64,000 nucleotides of DNA from positions 2,304,321 to 2,368,320 of the forward strand of contig NZ_LR134310.1 in the NCBI RefSeq assembly GCF_900636745.1. The letters run 5' to 3'. The position numbers were made by a program, and so were the translations under genes. The notes beneath the pieces were generated by a model. It was not told where the DNA came from and did not search any database. It saw nothing but the letters and a program-made list of their open reading frames with translations. Shown here one piece after another: positions 37,519 through 47,227 of the stretch; the stretch's first letter is position 1; each line of letters begins with the position of its first letter. Source of the stretch: Actinobacillus equuli (lineage in GTDB: Bacteria > Pseudomonadota > Gammaproteobacteria > Enterobacterales > Pasteurellaceae).

Positions 37519-38781
37519 TTAGTAGAAAATCGCTAATAGAATTTCATAAATAACAATAGCGATAATTGCGCCTGCAGGTAATGTAATTACCCACGAAGCA
37601 ACGATATTACGAATAATACCTAAGTTTAATGCTGCAATACCGCGAGCAAAGCCCACACCTAAAATTGCACCAACGATGGTTTGCGTTGTTGAAATCGGTA
37701 AACCGGTGCCAGAAGCGATAACCACAGTGGTCGCACAAGCGAATTCAGCAGAGAAGCCACGGCTTGGTGTTAAGTCAGTAATACCGGTACCCATTGTGCC
37801 CATTACTTTGTAGCCCATAATAAGCATACCAGCAGCAATACCTGCAGCACCTAAAGGTAAGATCCACGGCGCCAATGCCGCTTTACCACTCACCATACCG
37901 CCACTTTCTACGATTGATACCACCGCTGAAAGAGGACCTACAGCGTTTGCAACGTCATTCGAACCATGCGCGAATGCCATTGAACAGGCTGTTAATAGCA
38001 TTAAGATACTAAATACTTTTTCCACACCGCCAAACGCTGCACCTTGAGCACGTTTTGCAAATGCTTCACTGCGGAAGTAGAAATAACAAGCAATAACAGC
38101 GACAGCCGCAATTGCTGAAGAAATTACCACGGTCTCAGTTGTGGTTAAATGTAGACCTACGTGTTTCAAACCTTTAGTCATCGTAACGATACTTAAAATA
38201 AAAGCAGTTAGTGCCATATAAAAAGGACCGTATTTTTGTGCATTTTTCATCGGCTCTGCCGTATCGAAGATCAATTTTTGTGTACTGGTAAAAATCCAGT
38301 AAGCTACGATACCAGCAATAACCGGTGTGATAAACCAGCTACCTACGATGCCGCCTAATTGTCCCCACTGTACTGCATCACTACCTACGGTTAAACAACC
38401 AAAACCGATGATTGCACCGATGATGGCATGCGTTGTTGAAACAGGCCAGCCCATTTTTGATGCGATTAATAACCAAAAACCGGCAGCAAAAAGCGCAGAC
38501 ATCATTCCTAATACTAAAATATCAGGCTTATCAGCAAAAAGTGAAACGTCAATAATACCGCTTTTAATCGTTTCGGTTACTTCACCACCTGCAAGATAAG
38601 CACCTGCAAATTCAAATACCATTGCAATCATAATTGCTTGGCGTGCAGTGATCGTACCTGAACCTACCGATGTACCCATTGCATTAGATACGTCGTTGGC
38701 ACCGATACCAAATGCCATAAAAAAACCAAAAAGGGCAGTAATAATGACTAACGTAGAGCCATATTCTTGAAGCAATTCCAT
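37519..38781 (-). CDS. pitA: PiT-family inorganic phosphate transporter
   Basis: This 420-residue membrane protein belongs to the PiT family of phosphate permeases, which take up metal-phosphate or use H+ or Na+ as coupling ion. The duplicated signatures are GIGANDVSNAMGTSVGSG near the N-terminus and AHGSNDVANAVGPLSAV in the second half, and each half also has a GWPVSTTHA/GLPISTTQT segment. About ten helices are evident. It is the second gene after the DUF47 protein, 16 nt apart, the usual pairing. Confidence 0.93.
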   Translation of the reverse strand: MELLQEYGSTLVIITALFGFFMAFGIGANDVSNAMGTSVGSGTITARQAIMIAMVFEFAGAYLAGGEVTETIKSGIIDVSLFADKPDILVLGMMSALFAAGFWLLIASKMGWPVSTTHAIIGAIIGFGCLTVGSDAVQWGQLGGIVGSWFITPVIAGIVAYWIFTSTQKLIFDTAEPMKNAQKYGPFYMALTAFILSIVTMTKGLKHVGLHLTTTETVVISSAIAAVAVIACYFYFRSEAFAKRAQGAAFGGVEKVFSILMLLTACSMAFAHGSNDVANAVGPLSAVVSIVESGGMVSGKAALAPWILPLGAAGIAAGMLIMGYKVMGTMGTGITDLTPSRGFSAEFACATTVVIASGTGLPISTTQTIVGAILGVGFARGIAALNLGIIRNIVASWVITLPAGAIIAIVIYEILLAIFY

Positions 38782-38797
38782 TAGAATCTCCTTATTA

Positions 38798-39478
38798 TTA
38801 TGCTTTGGCCAGCATTAGCTCGATACGCGATCCTACGCGTTGAGCTTGGTCAGCTAAAATGCTAACTCGTTCAATACATTTATATAAAAACATTACATCA
38901 ATCGGGTTAAGATCGTTTTCAACGGTTCTTAATGTACGACGTAATACGATTTGAAGTTGATCGGTATCGTCTTCAATTTGATCAAGCTCTAAAATCATAT
39001 TATTTACAAATTTTAATTCACGACCGCGGAAGCCCGTTTCCAGTAACTCATCAAGTTCGGCAAGCACTTTACGAACTTGGCGAGTAGAATCAAGGCTACG
39101 AGAAAGAAACTGTTTGAAAGGTTCTTGCATCGGCTCAGGAATCACTAATTGACGACCGATGATACGGCCAGAAATATCTCTTGAGTAATTTGCTACTTTA
39201 TCTAATTGAGTCACTAACTCTAACAAGTCGGTTCTTTCTACAGGTAAGAACAGACCGCGAGGAAGTTTCAAACGGATTTCACGTTTTAAAGCATCTGCAC
39301 GACGCTCTAAATCAATAATTTGCTCACGGACTTCAGCAGCTTTGTCCCAATCTTTTTGGAAGGTGGCTGCAAAGAACGGTTCGAGAAGCTCACTACATTC
39401 AGTCACTTTTACAGACAGTTTTTGTAGTGGTTTAAGTGGCGATTGTGCGAATAAACCTAAAATGTTATTCATTGCCAT
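38798..39478 (-). CDS. DUF47 PhoU-like phosphate transport regulator
   Basis: This 226-residue all-helical protein belongs to the TIGR00153/DUF47 family, whose members accompany PiT transporters and resemble PhoU. It shows MNNILGLFAQSPLKPLQKLSVKVTECSELLEPF near the start and IDLERRADALKREIRLKLPRGLFLPVERTDLLEL in the middle, the family hallmark. I start at 39478: GGAGA lies seven bases upstream and the Haemophilus homologue starts MAMNNILGLFA as well. An upstream start at 39526 has no such support. Confidence 0.9.
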   Translation of the reverse strand: MAMNNILGLFAQSPLKPLQKLSVKVTECSELLEPFFAATFQKDWDKAAEVREQIIDLERRADALKREIRLKLPRGLFLPVERTDLLELVTQLDKVANYSRDISGRIIGRQLVIPEPMQEPFKQFLSRSLDSTRQVRKVLAELDELLETGFRGRELKFVNNMILELDQIEDDTDQLQIVLRRTLRTVENDLNPIDVMFLYKCIERVSILADQAQRVGSRIELMLAKA

Positions 39479-39579
39479 AGGGATATCTCCATTGTGATTA
39501 AATTTACTCAATTTTGTACAAGACAAAATCTCCTTTATTTTACTTTATACAAGCTAAAAGATCACTGGAAAATAGAAAA

Positions 39580-39625
39580 ATAAGCGGTCTAATTTGTAAG
39601 ATTTTTTACCAATTAAACCGCTTGA
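39580..39625. repeat. Inverted uptake-signal pair after the iron ABC operon
   Basis: ATAAGCGGT (39580-39588) and ACCGCTTGA (39617-39625) face each other around ATTTTTTACCAATT. It sits after the ATPase gene stop and before DUF47, and may serve as terminator for the transporter operon. Confidence 0.85.
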
Positions 39626-39650
39626 AATATATTTGTTCAAATTTAGTCAA

Positions 39651-40409
39651 TTAAATATGGTGAACAACAAGGCGTTTGCCATTATGCTCAAGCACTTCCG
39701 CATCTAAGTTAAACACGGTTTTTAAATTCTCAGGAGTAATAATTTCCTCTGGTGAACCGGTCATAATAATCTCACCGTTTTTCATTGCCACGATAGTATC
39801 GGCATAAGCTGCCGCCATGTTAATATCATGTACAACCATTACTGTGGTCAATTGTAATTCATCAGTGAGTTTGCGTAGTAAGCGCATTAATTCTCTTGCA
39901 TGAAACATATCCAAATTATTTAATGGCTCATCAAGTAAAACATGTTGTGTTTGTTGGCAGAATGTCATTGCAATTAAAGCTCTTTGGCGTTGACCGCCGG
40001 AAAGTTCATTTAAAAAACGATCTTTTAGTTGGTCAAGTTCGAAACGTTGTAACGCTTTTTCGACAACTTGTCTATCATGCTCACTGATTTTCCCTTGGTG
40101 ATGCGGATAACGACCGAACATTAATAAGTCTTGCACGGTAATGCGGCTATGAATCACGTTATCTTGCGTCAAAATCGCTAAATGTTGAGCAATTTTGCGC
40201 GAATCTGCTTCTGCAATATTGTAATTATTTAACCAAATTTGACCGCTTTGTATATTTTGCAAACGGGCAATCAAGGAAAGTAACGTAGATTTACCCGCTC
40301 CGTTTGCGCCGATAAGAGCGGTAATACCACCATTAGGAATATGTAAGTTAATATTATTTAAAATAGTCGTATTGCCAATTTTATGAGAAATATTTTTAAT
40401 ATCGATCAT
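39651..40409 (-). CDS. Iron-chelate ABC transporter, ATP-binding protein
   Basis: This 252-residue FhuC/FepC-type ATPase has Walker A GANGAGKST (about 35-43), Q-loop LTQDNV, signature LSGGQRQRA and Walker B HVLLDEPLNNLDMF. It energises uptake of a siderophore or other iron chelate. It is the last gene of the four-gene minus-strand operon, two bases after the second permease. The closest known arrangements are Vibrio VctPDGC, Campylobacter CeuBCDE and Bacillus YclNOPQ, all for catechol-type chelates. The actual ligand is unknown. Confidence 0.92.
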   Translation of the reverse strand: MIDIKNISHKIGNTTILNNINLHIPNGGITALIGANGAGKSTLLSLIARLQNIQSGQIWLNNYNIAEADSRKIAQHLAILTQDNVIHSRITVQDLLMFGRYPHHQGKISEHDRQVVEKALQRFELDQLKDRFLNELSGGQRQRALIAMTFCQQTQHVLLDEPLNNLDMFHARELMRLLRKLTDELQLTTVMVVHDINMAAAYADTIVAMKNGEIIMTGSPEEIITPENLKTVFNLDAEVLEHNGKRLVVHHI

Positions 40410-40411
40410 CG

Positions 40412-41359
40412 TTATTTCTTCTGTCGTTTCAAAATCAAATAAATAAATACTATACCGCCGAAAAACTCGATGACTACGCTAAGTACCCCTTGCATTCCTA
40501 ACAGTTGTTCGAATACGGCTTGCCCCAATACTAACGTAGTTGCAGAGATAAAAAATGTCATCGGAATGCGTACGCTGTGTGCGATCACAGGGCTAAGTGC
40601 ATTAACGATCGCACATACCAATAAGCCTAAAAATAGGATTGGGCCGACGAATGCGGTAGAAACCGATACTAATAATGCACAGCAGATAAGTAGTTGGCGA
40701 GAAAAGGTATGGTAATTGATCCCTAGATTGATCGCACGATCTCGGCCCAGCAGTAGCACATCAAGTTTATGACGTTGTTGCCAAATCCATAAACTACTAA
40801 GTACAGCGATGGTTATGCCAATCAATAGTAATGTCGGATTGACACTATTAAAGCTGGCAAAAGACGAACCTTGTGCAACGGCAAATTCTTCAGGATCAAT
40901 CATTCGTTGTAGCAAGTTATTCAAACTTCTAAATAACACGCCAAAAACCACACCGACTAAAATCATACGAGCCAGATCAGCATTCTCTTTAGTGAGTGTT
41001 TTAAATAGTAAAAGCGAGCCACATAACATCAGTATGCTTTCGAACACAAATTTATTAGCAATATCTAATTGTGTGAATCCAATACCGCCGAAGATAAAAA
41101 TTAACACGGTTTGCGTAAGCAAATAGAGCGAATCAAATCCTAGAATGCTTGGCGTTAGAATCGGATTATTTGTCAATGTTTGGAATAATAATGTTGATAC
41201 TCCGATCGTATAAGCAATCGTTAATAGTAATAAAAGCTTTTTGCCTCTAAACGGCAAGATAAAATCCCAATTACCGTTGGCATTAAACGTCATAAAAAAT
41301 AATGCACTTGCAGTTAAGATAAACCCTAACAGAATAAGCAAAGAAGTCGGTTTACGCAT
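40412..41359 (-). CDS. Iron-chelate ABC transporter, permease 2
   Basis: This 315-residue FecCD-family permease has about nine helices. The segment RDRAINLGINYHTFSRQLL matches the cytoplasmic coupling loop, followed by FVGPILFLGLLVCAIVNAL. Two distinct permeases are typical of this subgroup. It overlaps the end of permease 1 by 8 nt, so translation is coupled. Confidence 0.92.
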   Translation of the reverse strand: MRKPTSLLILLGFILTASALFFMTFNANGNWDFILPFRGKKLLLLLTIAYTIGVSTLLFQTLTNNPILTPSILGFDSLYLLTQTVLIFIFGGIGFTQLDIANKFVFESILMLCGSLLLFKTLTKENADLARMILVGVVFGVLFRSLNNLLQRMIDPEEFAVAQGSSFASFNSVNPTLLLIGITIAVLSSLWIWQQRHKLDVLLLGRDRAINLGINYHTFSRQLLICCALLVSVSTAFVGPILFLGLLVCAIVNALSPVIAHSVRIPMTFFISATTLVLGQAVFEQLLGMQGVLSVVIEFFGGIVFIYLILKRQKK

Positions 41360-42305
41360 GACGTTTCCCCCTAAATAATAAGTAGAGGAATACTATAGTG
41401 CCGCAAATACCGAAAATGGTGGAAATTGGTACTTCATAAGGTGCATTGATAAGTCGACCGAGAATGTCACAAGCTAAAACGAGATTTGCCCCCAGTAATA
41501 CTACAGTAGGTAAATTTTTGCGTAATCGGTCACCTGCTAAGCGAGAGACAATATTGGGTACGACTAAACCAATAAATGGAATTTGTCCGATAGTAACTAC
41601 GACCACAGCGGTAATAAGCGCAACGGTAACCAAGGCAAGCCATGTCATTCGGCGATAATTGATGCCGAGATTAGTGCTGATATTTTGTCCGAGACCAGTG
41701 ATACTTAATTGATCCGCCATAATATAAATGACGACAGCAAGTACGGCAGTAAGCCATAGTAACTCATAACGACCGGCTAAAACCCCTGAAAAATCACCGG
41801 AAAACCAAACGGATAACAGCTGTAATGAGTCTGTTTCATAAGCAATAAAGGTAGTAATCGCTTCAATAATATTGCCAAATACAATTCCTACGAGCGGAAC
41901 CATTAGTTTTTGGTGGGGTGGAAGATTGCGTAGTAGGAGCATAAAAATTCCCATACCAATCAATGCACAACAAGTGGCAAAAGACATTTTTGCAACAAGC
42001 GGTGCAGCAGGGAAAATAAGACTGATAGCTAATACGCCAAATGCAGCACTTTGGCTGGCACCAATCATACTCGGCTCAATGAAACGGTTTTTTAATACAA
42101 TTTGTAATACCATGCCGGCAACACTCAAGGTTGCGCCGACTAAAATAATAGCAAGAGTACGAGGAAGACGACTGATAAAAAACAGTTGCGTTTGTTCCGG
42201 ATCAGATAATAAAGCCGACCAATGAAAGTCGGCGACACCCACAGACATACTCAGTAAACTGAGAACTAAAAGCGAAAAAAAACTAAATTTAGTAAATGAA
42301 AACAT
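41352..42305 (-). CDS. Iron-chelate ABC transporter, permease 1
   Basis: This 317-residue FecCD-family permease begins with the family's RLPRTLAIILVGATLSVAGMVLQ and has the GLVVPNIVSRLAGDRLRK and LACDILGRLINAPYEVPIS segments close to the C-terminus. It pairs with permease 2 to form the membrane channel. A GC-rich hairpin at 42323-42344 separates it from the binding-protein gene. Confidence 0.93.
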   Translation of the reverse strand: MFSFTKFSFFSLLVLSLLSMSVGVADFHWSALLSDPEQTQLFFISRLPRTLAIILVGATLSVAGMVLQIVLKNRFIEPSMIGASQSAAFGVLAISLIFPAAPLVAKMSFATCCALIGMGIFMLLLRNLPPHQKLMVPLVGIVFGNIIEAITTFIAYETDSLQLLSVWFSGDFSGVLAGRYELLWLTAVLAVVIYIMADQLSITGLGQNISTNLGINYRRMTWLALVTVALITAVVVVTIGQIPFIGLVVPNIVSRLAGDRLRKNLPTVVLLGANLVLACDILGRLINAPYEVPISTIFGICGTIVFLYLLFRGKRHA

Positions 42306-42322
42306 AGGGTTAGTAAAATTAT

Positions 42323-42344
42323 CGCCCTCACATTCGTGAGGGCG
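42323..42344 (-). other. Intercistronic hairpin after the binding-protein gene
   Basis: CGCCCTCAC and GTGAGGGCG pair perfectly around ATTC. No T-tract follows on the minus strand (ATAATTTTAC), so it is not a strong terminator. It more likely protects the upstream message end, raising binding-protein levels above permease levels. Confidence 0.65.
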
Positions 42345-42352
42345 TAGTAAAT

Positions 42353-43261
42353 TTATTTAGAAAATGCTTTTTTAATATTGATTAAATCGGTACGCATTTG
42401 CTCAATACCACCGGCAGCTAAGTAAGCCGCACTGCTTAAATAAACAATTTGCCCGTTTTTCCAGGCTTTGGTTTGGTGCACAAGTTCATTATCTAAAATT
42501 TCTTGTGCTGTTTTACCTTCTTCTCCGACAGCTGCTGTACGATCAAGTACAAATAGCCAATCCGGATTTATTTTTTGCAAGAATTCATGAGAAATCGGTT
42601 CACCGTGACTTGTACCTTTTTTATGAACATCTGCTTTTGCAAGCGGAATACCAAGTGCCGAATGCACCCAGCCTAAACGGCCTTTTTCGCCGAATGCTGA
42701 CATTTTTCCGCCATTTACAATGATAATTAGACCGTTACCTTTACCTTTCACTGCGGCTTGAGTTTCTTTTAATAGCGTTTCAATTTCAGTTTTATATTCG
42801 TTAGCTTTATCTTGCTTAGCAAATAATTTACCTAAGCTGTCTAAATTTGCTAAACCGGCTTCAATTGTATTCAATTTAGGATTTGGCGTTAAATCGATGG
42901 CATTTGCAATCGTTTTCACATCATCCAACTTTTTCGCAGAACGTGTTGCAACAATGATTAAATCCGGTTTTAAACCGTTTAATGTTTCTAAATTTGGCTC
43001 AAAAACCGTACCGATATTAGTCGCTTGAGCGACTGCTGGCTTTAAGTATGGTAATGTTTTGGCAACATCAGGGGAACCAGCAACTTCAACTCCTAAATGT
43101 TGTAAAACATCAATGGTTGCTGCATCGAAAACAGCGATTTTATGAGGTGTTTGTGTGAATGTTACTTCTCCGCGAGCGGTCGGAATCGTCACATCTTTTG
43201 CAAACGCTGATGTGGTTAGTGTTGCCGCAAGAGTTAAAGTAAAAAATGCTTTTTTTAACAT
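42353..43261 (-). CDS. Iron-chelate ABC transporter, periplasmic binding protein
   Basis: This 302-residue precursor has a Sec signal peptide (MLKKAFFTLTLAATLTTSAFA), without a lipobox Cys, and the class III binding-protein fold of CeuE/FatB/YclQ type. Segments include KIAVFDAATIDVLQHLGVEVAGSP, LETLNGLKPDLIIVATRSAKK, and HEFLQKINPDWLFVLDRTAAVGEE. It binds the ferric chelate in the periplasm. It is the first gene of the operon and has a Fur box 35-50 nt upstream. Confidence 0.92.
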   Translation of the reverse strand: MLKKAFFTLTLAATLTTSAFAKDVTIPTARGEVTFTQTPHKIAVFDAATIDVLQHLGVEVAGSPDVAKTLPYLKPAVAQATNIGTVFEPNLETLNGLKPDLIIVATRSAKKLDDVKTIANAIDLTPNPKLNTIEAGLANLDSLGKLFAKQDKANEYKTEIETLLKETQAAVKGKGNGLIIIVNGGKMSAFGEKGRLGWVHSALGIPLAKADVHKKGTSHGEPISHEFLQKINPDWLFVLDRTAAVGEEGKTAQEILDNELVHQTKAWKNGQIVYLSSAAYLAAGGIEQMRTDLINIKKAFSK

Positions 43262-43295
43262 AGATCCTTCCTGTCTAAAAATAGATGGCTGTAAG

Positions 43296-43310
43296 TGAAA
43301 ATTATTCTCA
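43296..43310 (-). promoter_or_regulatory. Fur box of the iron ABC operon
   Basis: TGAAAATTATTCTCA (plus-strand reading) fits the 7-1-7 Fur consensus TGATAATNATTATCA at 13 of 15 positions. It lies just downstream of the -10 and covers the expected transcription start. Confidence 0.85.
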
Positions 43311-43313
43311 ATG

Positions 43314-43341
43314 ATTTTAACCGGATTTTCAGTGATGTAAA
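43314..43341 (-). promoter_or_regulatory. Promoter of the iron ABC operon
   Basis: On the minus strand TTTACA (43341-43336) and TAAAAT (43319-43314) are 16 nt apart, with the Fur box immediately after. Repression by Fur-Fe2+ is expected. Confidence 0.7.
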
Positions 43342-43458
43342 GAGACTTTAATTAATAATATGCTTGAGTTTGATTAGAAATTGCAAATTTCAATTTAGAT
43401 GAATTTCCGTTAAACTAAACATTTATATCATTCATTCGTCACGTAGAGTTTTAATAAA

Positions 43459-44922
43459 ATGGCTGAGTACACTACATCAAATAAAGAAAACGCAAGAGAT
43501 AAACAAGTCGAGCAAATTGCCATTTCACCTCATTCTATTGAAGCGGAGCAAGCGGTATTGGGTGGTATTATGCTAAGTAATGATCATTGGGATAATGTTG
43601 CTGAGCGTATACAACCGACAGATTTTTATAATTACGCACACCGAACTATTTTTGAGCAAATGGTAGAGTTGGTACGTAATAATCAGCCGATTGATATTAT
43701 TACGTTGGATCAGGCTTTAAAAGATAAGGGCGTATTACAAGATGTAGGTGGCTTCGCTTATTTAGCCGAACTTTCTAAGAATACGCCAAGTGCAGCCAAT
43801 ATTCTTGCTTATGCGGATATTGTGCGAGATCGATCAGATTTGCGTGGTGTGATTACGGCGGGCAATCAAATTGCAGAAATGGCGTACCATACGAAAGGCA
43901 GAAATGCGAAAGAAGTTTTAGATGAAGCGGAACGTATCGTATTCGAAATTGCTGAAAAGCGTAATACCAGCAATGAAGGGCCGCAGAAGATCGACGATAT
44001 CTTAATTAATACGCTTGCTCGTATCGAAATGCTTTCAAAAAATCGTCATAACGGCGGGGTAACGGGCGTTTCAACCGGTTTTATTGATTTAAACAAAAAG
44101 ACCGCAGGTTTACAGCCCTCGGATTTAATTATCGTTGCGGCGCGTCCGTCAATGGGTAAAACTACGTTTGCAATGAACTTATGTGAAAATGCCTCATTGG
44201 TAGATGTGGAAGATCCGAATGATTTAGATGAATACGGTAACCCTCGTAAAAAACCGGCAAAACCAGTCTTAATTTTCAGCCTTGAGATGCCAGCAGACCA
44301 AATTATGATGCGTATGTTAGCTTCGCTTTCTCGCGTGGATCAAACCAAGATCCGAACCGGGCAGATTCATGATGATGAAGATTGGGCGAAAATATCCAGC
44401 ACGATGGCTATTTTACAAGAGCGTAAAAATATCTATATTGATGACAGTTCCGGTTTAACACCAACCGAATTACGTTCGCGTGCAAGACGAGTGTATCGTG
44501 AGAATGGCGGGTTAAGTATGATCATGGTGGATTATTTGCAGTTAATGCGTGCGCCGGCATTTTCTGATAACCGAACTCTCGAGATTGCTGAGATTTCTCG
44601 TTCTCTCAAAGCTTTAGCGAAAGAATTACAAGTGCCGGTTGTAGCACTTTCTCAGTTAAACCGAAGCTTGGAACAGCGTGCCGATAAACGTCCGGTAAAC
44701 TCGGATTTACGTGAATCCGGCTCTATCGAGCAAGATGCGGACTTAATTATGTTTATTTATCGTGATGAAGTGTATAACGATAATTCCGATTTAAAAGGGA
44801 TTGCCGAAATTATTATCGGTAAGCAACGTAACGGCCCGATTGGACGAGTTCGTTTAACTTTCCAAGGTCAATATTCAAGATTTGATAACTATACAGGCGG
44901 AGCCTATGACGATGAGTACTAA
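43459..44922 (+). CDS. dnaB: Replicative DNA helicase
   Basis: DnaB is the hexameric 5'-to-3' helicase of the replication fork. The 487 residues have the N-terminal primase-interaction domain ([28 protein letters not shown]), a linker, and the RecA-like core with Walker [14 protein letters not shown], Walker [11 protein letters not shown] and [40 protein letters not shown], cut here into phrases. ycgL overlaps its end. Confidence 0.97.
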   Translation: MAEYTTSNKENARDKQVEQIAISPHSIEAEQAVLGGIMLSNDHWDNVAERIQPTDFYNYAHRTIFEQMVELVRNNQPIDIITLDQALKDKGVLQDVGGFAYLAELSKNTPSAANILAYADIVRDRSDLRGVITAGNQIAEMAYHTKGRNAKEVLDEAERIVFEIAEKRNTSNEGPQKIDDILINTLARIEMLSKNRHNGGVTGVSTGFIDLNKKTAGLQPSDLIIVAARPSMGKTTFAMNLCENASLVDVEDPNDLDEYGNPRKKPAKPVLIFSLEMPADQIMMRMLASLSRVDQTKIRTGQIHDDEDWAKISSTMAILQERKNIYIDDSSGLTPTELRSRARRVYRENGGLSMIMVDYLQLMRAPAFSDNRTLEIAEISRSLKALAKELQVPVVALSQLNRSLEQRADKRPVNSDLRESGSIEQDADLIMFIYRDEVYNDNSDLKGIAEIIIGKQRNGPIGRVRLTFQGQYSRFDNYTGGAYDDEY

Positions 44923-45199
44923 TCTTTGTGCAATTTATAAAAGCCCGAAAAGAGAAGGAATGTTTCTTTATGTAGCAAAGCGCGATCAATTTGATAGCGT
45001 ACCGGAGGAATTACGCCAAATGTTTGGTAAGCCGCAATTTGTGATGCTATTTAATTTAAATGGTGAAAAGCAACTCAAGCGGTCAAAAAACGAAGAAGTT
45101 TTGCAAGCGATTCAAACACAAGGCTTTTTTTTACAAATGCCACCGCCACCGGAAAATTTATTAAAAACATTTCTTGAACAAAATAGAGGAGAAGCGTAA
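44912..45199 (+). CDS. ycgL: YcgL-domain protein
   Basis: This 95-residue protein carries the YcgL domain: [44 protein letters not shown], and [20 protein letters not shown]. The function is unknown. I choose the ATG at 44912, nine bases after GGAG; the ATG at 44906 is only three bases from it. The gene overlaps the dnaB end by 11 nt and its TAA overlaps the nrdR ATG by one base, so all three are coupled. Confidence 0.87.
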   Translation: MSTNLCAIYKSPKREGMFLYVAKRDQFDSVPEELRQMFGKPQFVMLFNLNGEKQLKRSKNEEVLQAIQTQGFFLQMPPPPENLLKTFLEQNRGEA

Positions 45200-45648
45200 T
45201 GCGTTGTCCGTTTTGTGCTGCAGAGGATACAAAAGTTGTTGATTCACGTTTAGCGGCGGACGGTTACCAAATTCGCCGCCGTCGTGAATGTATTAGCTGT
45301 AAAGAGCGTTTTACGACTTTTGAATCGGCTGAATTGGTTGTGCCTTATATTGTGAAAAATAACGGTAACCGAGTGCCGTTTGATGCGAATAAGTTACGAG
45401 TCAGTTTAAGCCGTGCGTTAGAAAAGCGTCCGGTAAGTGCCGATGATCTTGAAAAAGCAATTAGCAAAATTATTATTCAGCTACAATCGACCGGCGAACG
45501 AGAAGTCCCGAGTAAATTGGTGGGAAATTTAGCGATGGATGCCTTAAAACAGTTGGATAAAGTCGCTTATATTCGCTTTGCTTCGGTTTACCTTAGCTTT
45601 GATGATATTGAAGAGTTTACCCAAGAAATTGAAAAACTCAGAGAGTAA
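45199..45648 (+). CDS. nrdR: Transcriptional repressor NrdR
   Basis: NrdR represses ribonucleotide reductase genes when bound to ATP/dATP. The 149 residues have an N-terminal zinc ribbon ([17 protein letters not shown]...[12 protein letters not shown]) and a C-terminal ATP-cone ([19 protein letters not shown]...ALEKRPV). It usually stands before ribD in enterics; here its neighbours are ycgL and the convergent lysC. A terminator follows at once. Confidence 0.97.
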   Translation: MRCPFCAAEDTKVVDSRLAADGYQIRRRRECISCKERFTTFESAELVVPYIVKNNGNRVPFDANKLRVSLSRALEKRPVSADDLEKAISKIIIQLQSTGEREVPSKLVGNLAMDALKQLDKVAYIRFASVYLSFDDIEEFTQEIEKLRE

Positions 45649-45649
45649 T

Positions 45650-45682
45650 AAAAAATGCCACAATATTTGTTGTGGCATTTTT
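45650..45682. terminator. Terminator after nrdR
   Basis: AAATGCCACAA and TTGTGGCATTT pair around TATTTG, with an A-tract before and a T-tract after. Confidence 0.92.
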
Positions 45683-45695
45683 TATAACATGGATT

Positions 45696-45741
45696 ACAAG
45701 CGGTCGAATTTGTAAAAAATTTTGCAAATTTAACCGCTTGT
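45696..45741. repeat. Inverted uptake-signal pair between nrdR and lysC
   Basis: ACAAGCGGT (45696-45704) with TCGAATTT and ACCGCTTGT (45733-45741) with AAATTTA face each other around AAAAAATTTTGC. Together with the previous hairpin it separates the two converging genes. Confidence 0.92.
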
Positions 45742-45751
45742 TTAGTTGGGA

Positions 45752-47104
45752 TTATTCGAATAAACCTGCGTGTAGTGAACGAACCACTTCATCCGCTTCT
45801 TCATTTTTCACTAGAGTACATACGTTATTTGTGCTTGCACCATAGCTAATTAAACGGATATTGAAGTTTTCAAGTGTATGGAATAACTTTTTCGCCACCC
45901 CTGCTTGGGTATGTAAGTTGTTACCGATAATCGCAACAAGCGCGAGATCGTTTTCCACTTGTACGTGGCAATAAGCGTTTAGTTCATCTAGTAGTTCTTT
46001 GGATAACATATCTGCGCCTGATGATGCCGAACCGGTTTTATCTAAAGTTAATGCAACGCTTACTTCAGATGTTGTAATCACATCTACTGAAATTTTGTGT
46101 TTTGCAAGAATTGCAAACACGTTAGCTAAAAAGCCTTGAGCGTGGAGCATTGAAAGGCTAGAAAGCGTTAATAACGTTTGGTTACGACGTAACGCAATTG
46201 CACGGAAAGTCGGGCGAGGTTGTGGATCACGCGTTACCCAAGTACCGCCTTGTTCTGGTGCTTTGCTTGAACCGACATATACCGGAATGTTGCTACGCAC
46301 AGCCGGTAATAAAGTTGCAGGGTGTAATACTTTAGCTCCGAAAGTTGCCATTTCCGCCGCTTCATTAAAGGCCATCGTATCAATGCGCTGTGCATTTGGT
46401 ACAACACGTGGATCGGTTGTGTAAATACCCGGTACGTCCGTCCAAATTAATACATCATTCGCATTTAATACTTCCGCTAATAGTGCTGCAGAGTAGTCTG
46501 AACCGCCACGACCTAATGTAGTTGTTTTACCTTCATCATCTCGACCGATAAAGCCTTGGGTGATCACTACGTTACCTGCAGCGATTAACGGCTTAATTAC
46601 TTCGTCAGATTGTTGTTGAGTCTTCTCATCATTTGGTGCAGCCTTGCCATAATTACTGTTTGTTGCTACAACGTCACGTACATCTACCCATACTGCAGGG
46701 AAATTACGTTCTTTTAAAAGTTGAGTGAAAATTTTGGTCGACATCATTTCACCGTGACAGATTAATTCATCGGTTAAAGCGTTAGATGTCGCAAGGCTTG
46801 CTGATTCGGCTAATGCGCTGATATGTTGTAATAATTCATCAATTTCAGCAGAAATTTCGCTTTGATTTTGTAATTTTTCAATAATGTTATATTGAATTGT
46901 ACGCACTGCATTTAAAATTTCGTCACGGCGTTCTTTTTCGCAACCGTTTGCCAATTCTACTAAATAATTAGTTACGCCAGCTGATGCAGAAAGTACCACA
47001 ACACGTGTATTAGCGTCCGCTGTTACGATGTTTGCACAAGAAGTCATTGCTTCAAAATTAGCTACGCTAGTGCCACCAAATTTAGCAACCGAAAGATGAG
47101 ACAT
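45752..47104 (-). CDS. lysC: Aspartokinase III (lysine-sensitive)
   Basis: LysC phosphorylates aspartate in the first step to lysine, threonine and methionine. The 450 residues match E. coli aspartokinase III: KFGGTSVANFEAM near the start, GFIGRDDEGKTTTLGRGGSDYSAALLAEVL (cut into phrases) in the middle, and two ACT domains in the C-terminal 150 residues (SISYGAS region). No homoserine dehydrogenase domain is fused. A lysine riboswitch precedes it, so control is by lysine. Confidence 0.96.
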   Translation of the reverse strand: MSHLSVAKFGGTSVANFEAMTSCANIVTADANTRVVVLSASAGVTNYLVELANGCEKERRDEILNAVRTIQYNIIEKLQNQSEISAEIDELLQHISALAESASLATSNALTDELICHGEMMSTKIFTQLLKERNFPAVWVDVRDVVATNSNYGKAAPNDEKTQQQSDEVIKPLIAAGNVVITQGFIGRDDEGKTTTLGRGGSDYSAALLAEVLNANDVLIWTDVPGIYTTDPRVVPNAQRIDTMAFNEAAEMATFGAKVLHPATLLPAVRSNIPVYVGSSKAPEQGGTWVTRDPQPRPTFRAIALRRNQTLLTLSSLSMLHAQGFLANVFAILAKHKISVDVITTSEVSVALTLDKTGSASSGADMLSKELLDELNAYCHVQVENDLALVAIIGNNLHTQAGVAKKLFHTLENFNIRLISYGASTNNVCTLVKNEEADEVVRSLHAGLFE

Positions 47105-47227
47105 AATAAGAATTTCCTATAAATCAAAAATAATAGATGACGTTGTGTAGTGGATATTCGAAAGGAAATTTGAGTAGATTAGGCGGTTTGATTTAGGAAC
47201 CAATTAATCAGAGCACTCCATTTAAAC

